Program-made: the position numbers and the translations under genes | NCBI GenBank assembly: GCA_902465435.1 | Contig: CABQNH010000054.1 | Location: 1 to 8,431 of the forward strand | From: an uncultured Eubacteriales bacterium | GTDB taxonomy: Bacteria > Bacillota > Clostridia > Oscillospirales > Oscillospiraceae | Direction: 5' to 3' | DNA: 8,431 bases | Notes under the pieces: model-generated | Told to the model about the DNA's origin: nothing | Seen by the model: only the letters and a program-made list of their open reading frames with translations | Databases searched by the model: none | Shown here: in pieces, positions 5,966 through 8,431 of the stretch | How the letters are laid out: each line of letters starts with the position of its first letter | Position numbering within the stretch: position 1 is the stretch's first letter

Positions 5966-6078
5966 GCGGGAATTTCCCGAAAGCAGAACGGATGCATTTC
6001 CCATAGAAATCGTCAGAAATGTTTGCCCGTTTTGAAGGTTACGGACTTTATTGACAGTCTGCCGCGGGAAATCCCCGC
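5966..6078. repeat. 113-bp small element with 14-nt inverted ends
   Basis: The left end (5966-5979) and the reverse complement of the right end agree at 13 of 14 positions (GCGGG followed by A or G, then ATTTCCCG). Each end is itself nearly palindromic. The right half is copy B of the 48-nt repeat. The design is the same as in the 305-bp element at 3291-3595: a shared inner sequence and element-specific GC-rich ends that mirror each other. The short end length makes chance a real alternative. Confidence 0.4.
6014..6061 (+). repeat. 48-nt dispersed repeat, copy B
   Basis: This matches copy A (3523-3570) at 44 of 48 positions and shares the core TTACGGACTTTATTGACAG. A small GC-rich hairpin follows at once (GCGGG at 6064-6068 with CCCGC at 6074-6078). 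It lies about 25 bases upstream of the -35 of the lipoprotein operon promoter, in the same orientation as that operon. Confidence 0.8.
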
Positions 6079-6085
6079 ACTTCGC

Positions 6086-6114
6086 TTGCGTTCTTGGGAA
6101 AAGCATGGTATGCT
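6086..6114 (+). promoter_or_regulatory. Promoter of the two-lipoprotein operon, with an overlapping inverted repeat
   Basis: A -35 TTGCGT (6086-6091), a 17-base spacer and -10 TATGCT (6109-6114) preceded by TGG form an extended -10 promoter, with transcription expected near 6121. An inverted repeat AGCAT-GGT-ATGCT (6102-6114) covers the -10 and is a possible operator for the divergent TetR protein, though its arms are short. The leader to the ATG at 6161 is about 40 bases. Confidence 0.6.
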
Positions 6115-6160
6115 GAGTGCAGATGCAGTGCGCTTTGACGTAGAAAGGACGGATTCTCTT

Positions 6161-7213
6161 ATGAAACGCTGTTTAGCCCTTTCCCTTGCTCTGCTCCTCC
6201 TGCTTTCTCTTGCCGCCTGCGGCAAAAAGGAGGAACCCGCGCCGCCCGCGACCGAGGCGGAAACCGAAACATTCCCGCAGCCGCTCGACTACGATGCCTA
6301 TTATGACACTTGGTGCGTAAACGGCGACCGCAGCAGCTTCAGCCTGACCCTGCGGGAGGATGGCACCTGGAGCTTTTACGACAAGTATTTCGCGGACAAT
6401 TCCGGCGGCACGCTTCTGGACGATGGCAGCTGTCAGCCGGACGACGTCGGCCTGCTTCTTTGGAGCGGAGCCATTCTGGTCGGCGTCGTGCAGCTGGCCG
6501 ACGACGACACTCTGGATTTCTTCCTGGATAACGAGAGCTATGCCGGGCTCGACGGCTACGCCTCCCTCCGCCGCTGGAGCGCTTCGGAAGACTCCGCCGT
6601 GCAGGAAACCTATCTGGAAGCCAACCTTTCCGGCGTCCCGGTCTTCACGCCCGGCAGCGAAGCACAGGTGCTGCAGGACGGCGCTTATACTTATTCCACG
6701 CAGGACGATTTCTATCTGCGGCCGCTTTCCGTCGAGGTGGAAAAGACCGCCGATGACGTGCAGGACGGGCGGCGCATCCTGGAGGTGACAGCAACCTTCC
6801 TGTTTTTCTCCGCAGACGAGCAGGCGCTTTCCGGCCTCAACATCTATCGCGGCTTTCAGCTTGATCTGTTCGACGCTTACTCCGGCAAGGTATTCTCCAT
6901 CGGGGAGCGCGGCATGGATACCCAGAGTCTGGACGAATGGACGCTTTCCTGGAACGGCGGCACGGAGGAAATCTCCTGCATCTGCCGAAATAATACGACC
7001 TTTGACGTCAACGAGGACACCTGCGAGCAGGTCGTCATGACCTTCCAGCTGGAGCTTCCCGCGGATTACGACGGCTTCATGCTCTGCGTTCTTCCCGCGC
7101 AGAAGAGCTACGCGGAGGCAACCGCCGGCACGGATCCCGCGCGGAACAAGCTGCCCATTCTTGAAGCGGCAGGCGACGCGGTCTATGACGCGCTGCTCTA
7201 CCGAATCGACTAA
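6161..7213 (+). CDS. Lipoprotein of unknown function
   Basis: This 350-residue secreted lipoprotein has a lysine/arginine-poor but clear signal peptide (M-K-R-C then a leucine-rich core) ending in the lipobox L-A-A-C, with Cys20 as the lipidated residue. A Pro/Glu/Thr-rich linker follows (about 23-42). The next stretch (about 45-145) is rich in Asp, Gly and aromatic residues, with strand-like patterns such as F-S-L-T-L-R-E-D-G-T-W-S-F. The second part (about 180-350) also looks mainly beta. I do not recognise a named domain. The open frame extends upstream, but the ATG at 6161 is set by the AAAGGA site at 6144-6149, the promoter at 6086-6114 and the signal peptide. It lies 23 bases before the transglutaminase-like lipoprotein, so the two are probably co-transcribed and may act together outside the cell. 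Confidence 0.8.
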   Translation: MKRCLALSLALLLLLSLAACGKKEEPAPPATEAETETFPQPLDYDAYYDTWCVNGDRSSFSLTLREDGTWSFYDKYFADNSGGTLLDDGSCQPDDVGLLLWSGAILVGVVQLADDDTLDFFLDNESYAGLDGYASLRRWSASEDSAVQETYLEANLSGVPVFTPGSEAQVLQDGAYTYSTQDDFYLRPLSVEVEKTADDVQDGRRILEVTATFLFFSADEQALSGLNIYRGFQLDLFDAYSGKVFSIGERGMDTQSLDEWTLSWNGGTEEISCICRNNTTFDVNEDTCEQVVMTFQLELPADYDGFMLCVLPAQKSYAEATAGTDPARNKLPILEAAGDAVYDALLYRID

Positions 7214-7236
7214 AGCGGCATAGGAAGGAGCGCACC

Positions 7237-8292
7237 ATGAATGCCAAAATTCTTTCCCTGCTTTTGAGCCTGCTTCTTGCGCTGAGCCTCTGCGCCTGCG
7301 CGGGAAGGGCAAAAAACGCACCGACCGGCACGCCAAAGGATAGCGGCGCGCAGATCCCCTCCGCCTCCGCAGCCCCGGAATCGCTCCCGACCGACGCGCC
7401 CCAGCCCACCGAACCGGTATTATCGGCGCTGGATCCCTATGTGCTCCGCCCCGATATCCGCGGCTACCTGACGCAGGACGAGGAGCAGGCCTTCCGCACG
7501 CTGATCGATGCGATCTTCGCCCGCGAGGAGCGCGTCACGCTGTTGGCGGATTACGACGCAAATCTGCGCGTTTTGGGCGCGGCGCGCTATAATCCTTATT
7601 GGTTCTTTGTCGAGGATTCGCATTTCAGCGACGACCATACCGCCGTCATACTTACCTACGCCTACTCCGCCGAGGAGCAGGCCTCCATGCGTCAGTTCAT
7701 GGACAGCGAGTATCTGCGGATCCTCAACAGCATTCTAACGCCGGAAATGAACGAGCTGGATCAGGTGCTTTCCGTCTATCATTACTTTGCTTCGCGTATC
7801 GAGTATAACTACGACTGGCTTGAGGCGCTCAACATGGCCGACGATAAGTACCTGTTCCCGGATATCGCCATCTATGAAGCGCTGCAAACCGGGCGCGGTG
7901 TCTGCCATACCTATACCTATCTGTGCGAATTCGCGCTCCAGCAGCTGCACATTGCGTGCCTGCCCATGACGGGCGTCATGAATAACGACCCGGAAAGCGG
8001 CCATATGTGGCTGGCCGTGCAGCTGGACGGGAGCTTCTACCATATGGATCCCACATGGGACGCCGCGCCCGGCATGGCAGGTCTCAACTATTTTGGCATG
8101 ACGGACGAGGAACGCGCGCAGGATATCACGATCGACATTGCGTGCTATGATGAGTCCTACGGCCCCGTCGTGTGCACAGACTCCCGCTTTTTCGAGCTGC
8201 GCGGCGTTTCCGACTACGCCTACCTCGGCAGCCATGAATGGGCGCTTTGGTACGAGGGCGTCGACGAGCCGGTTTCCTTCCGCACGCAGTAA
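7237..8292 (+). CDS. Lipoprotein with a transglutaminase-like domain
   Basis: This 351-residue surface lipoprotein has a signal peptide ending L-C-A-C with lipidated Cys21, then a Pro/Ser/Thr/Ala-rich tether (about 22-65) and a helical region (about 75-200). The transglutaminase-like domain shows the expected triad: Cys223 in G-R-G-V-C-H, His256 in G-H-M-W and Asp271 in M-D-P-T-W-D. Such domains in bacteria act as cysteine proteases, peptide or protein cross-linkers, or inactive binding modules; the intact triad argues for an active enzyme. GGAAGGAG at 7223-7230 lies 6 bases before the ATG. As second gene of the operon, and tethered to the membrane like its neighbour, it likely works on wall peptides or surface proteins. 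The substrate is not known. Confidence 0.87.
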   Translation: MNAKILSLLLSLLLALSLCACAGRAKNAPTGTPKDSGAQIPSASAAPESLPTDAPQPTEPVLSALDPYVLRPDIRGYLTQDEEQAFRTLIDAIFAREERVTLLADYDANLRVLGAARYNPYWFFVEDSHFSDDHTAVILTYAYSAEEQASMRQFMDSEYLRILNSILTPEMNELDQVLSVYHYFASRIEYNYDWLEALNMADDKYLFPDIAIYEALQTGRGVCHTYTYLCEFALQQLHIACLPMTGVMNNDPESGHMWLAVQLDGSFYHMDPTWDAAPGMAGLNYFGMTDEERAQDITIDIACYDESYGPVVCTDSRFFELRGVSDYAYLGSHEWALWYEGVDEPVSFRTQ

Positions 8293-8309
8293 GCATCCCC
8301 GACAAAATC

Positions 8310-8343
8310 GGCGCGGCAGCCGCGCCCCCAAGAAATACTTTTT
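8310..8343 (+). terminator. Possible terminator of the two-lipoprotein operon
   Basis: A 7-bp perfect GC stem (8310-8316 with 8320-8326, loop CAG) begins 18 bases after the stop codon. The T-run (TTTTT, 8339-8343) comes 12 bases after the stem, further than usual, so this is a weak call. The hairpin is also the GC-rich hairpin that borders repeat copy C. Confidence 0.4.
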
Positions 8344-8352
8344 ATTGGCCGC

Positions 8353-8400
8353 CGGGCTGTCAATAAAGTCCGTAACCGTCAAAATGGGAAAACAATTTTG
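8353..8400 (-). repeat. 48-nt dispersed repeat, copy C (minus orientation)
   Basis: Read on the minus strand, this copy shares the core TTACGGACTTTATTGACAG with copies A and B and is closest to copy A, including ATTGTTTTC at its start. It points back towards the lipoprotein operon, with the GC-rich hairpin at 8310-8326 on its outer side. If it belongs to a larger element, the other end lies beyond the right edge of the window. Confidence 0.75.
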
Positions 8401-8431
8401 ACGTTTTCCATGTGAAACGTATCCATTCTGT

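Noticed and set aside
4995..6035. A 346-codon rightward open frame across the terminator and the tetR gene
   Set aside because: It runs through a strong terminator hairpin and antisense to a well-supported TetR gene, and has no ribosome binding site or recognisable domain.
6173..7336. A 387-codon open frame on the minus strand
   Set aside because: It is antisense to the lipoprotein gene and the start of the next one, has no start signals, and is explained by GC-rich codon bias in the real genes.
3523..8400. The three 48-nt copies as a CRISPR array
   Set aside because: The copies are kilobases apart, one is inverted, there are no regular spacers and no cas genes.

Overview
The window looks like a chromosomal piece of a moderately GC-rich, low-motility-signal Gram-positive gut-type Clostridia, most likely Oscillospiraceae/Ruminococcaceae in the broad sense. 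The reasons are SigA-type extended -10 promoters, strong GGAGG-type ribosome binding sites, Gram-positive style lipoproteins, the gene families present, and short dispersed intergenic repeats. The taxonomic call is an inference; there is no rRNA or marker gene here.

Left part (1-3272): a divergent promoter region (about 113-229) reads left into a gene cut by the window edge and right into a three-gene operon. The operon encodes a GtrII-type polytopic glycosyltransferase, a GT2 polyprenyl-phosphate sugar transferase with two C-terminal membrane segments (GtrB type), and a GtrA-family four-helix membrane protein. Together they form a complete three-component glycosylation system. A sugar is loaded on undecaprenyl phosphate inside the cell, moved across the membrane, and added to a cell-surface polymer outside.

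Middle (3273-5201): a 0.34-kb non-coding stretch holds a repeat element with 23-nt imperfect terminal inverted repeats (3291-3595). It is followed by a DUF368/PopT-type polyprenyl-phosphate transporter and a GNAT acetyltransferase, coupled with only 3 nt between them, and a strong intrinsic terminator. DUF368 proteins return undecaprenyl phosphate from the outer to the inner face, the same carrier that the upstream operon would release outside, so the neighbourhood makes metabolic sense.

Right part (5202-8431): a leftward TetR-type regulator starts at a GTG and is divergent from a two-gene rightward operon. That operon encodes a lipoprotein of unknown function and a lipoprotein with a transglutaminase-like Cys-His-Asp triad. 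Clear promoters can be read for both directions.

The least ordinary content is between the genes. One 48-nt sequence occurs three times (3523-3570, 6014-6061, and inverted at 8353-8400). A second, about 88-nt element with a conserved 40-nt hairpin occurs twice in opposite orientation (3336-3422 and 5041-5128). Each copy is followed by its own GC-rich hairpin, and two copies are bounded by inverted repeats as a small non-autonomous element would be. No RNA genes, CRISPR arrays, transposase genes or phage genes were seen.
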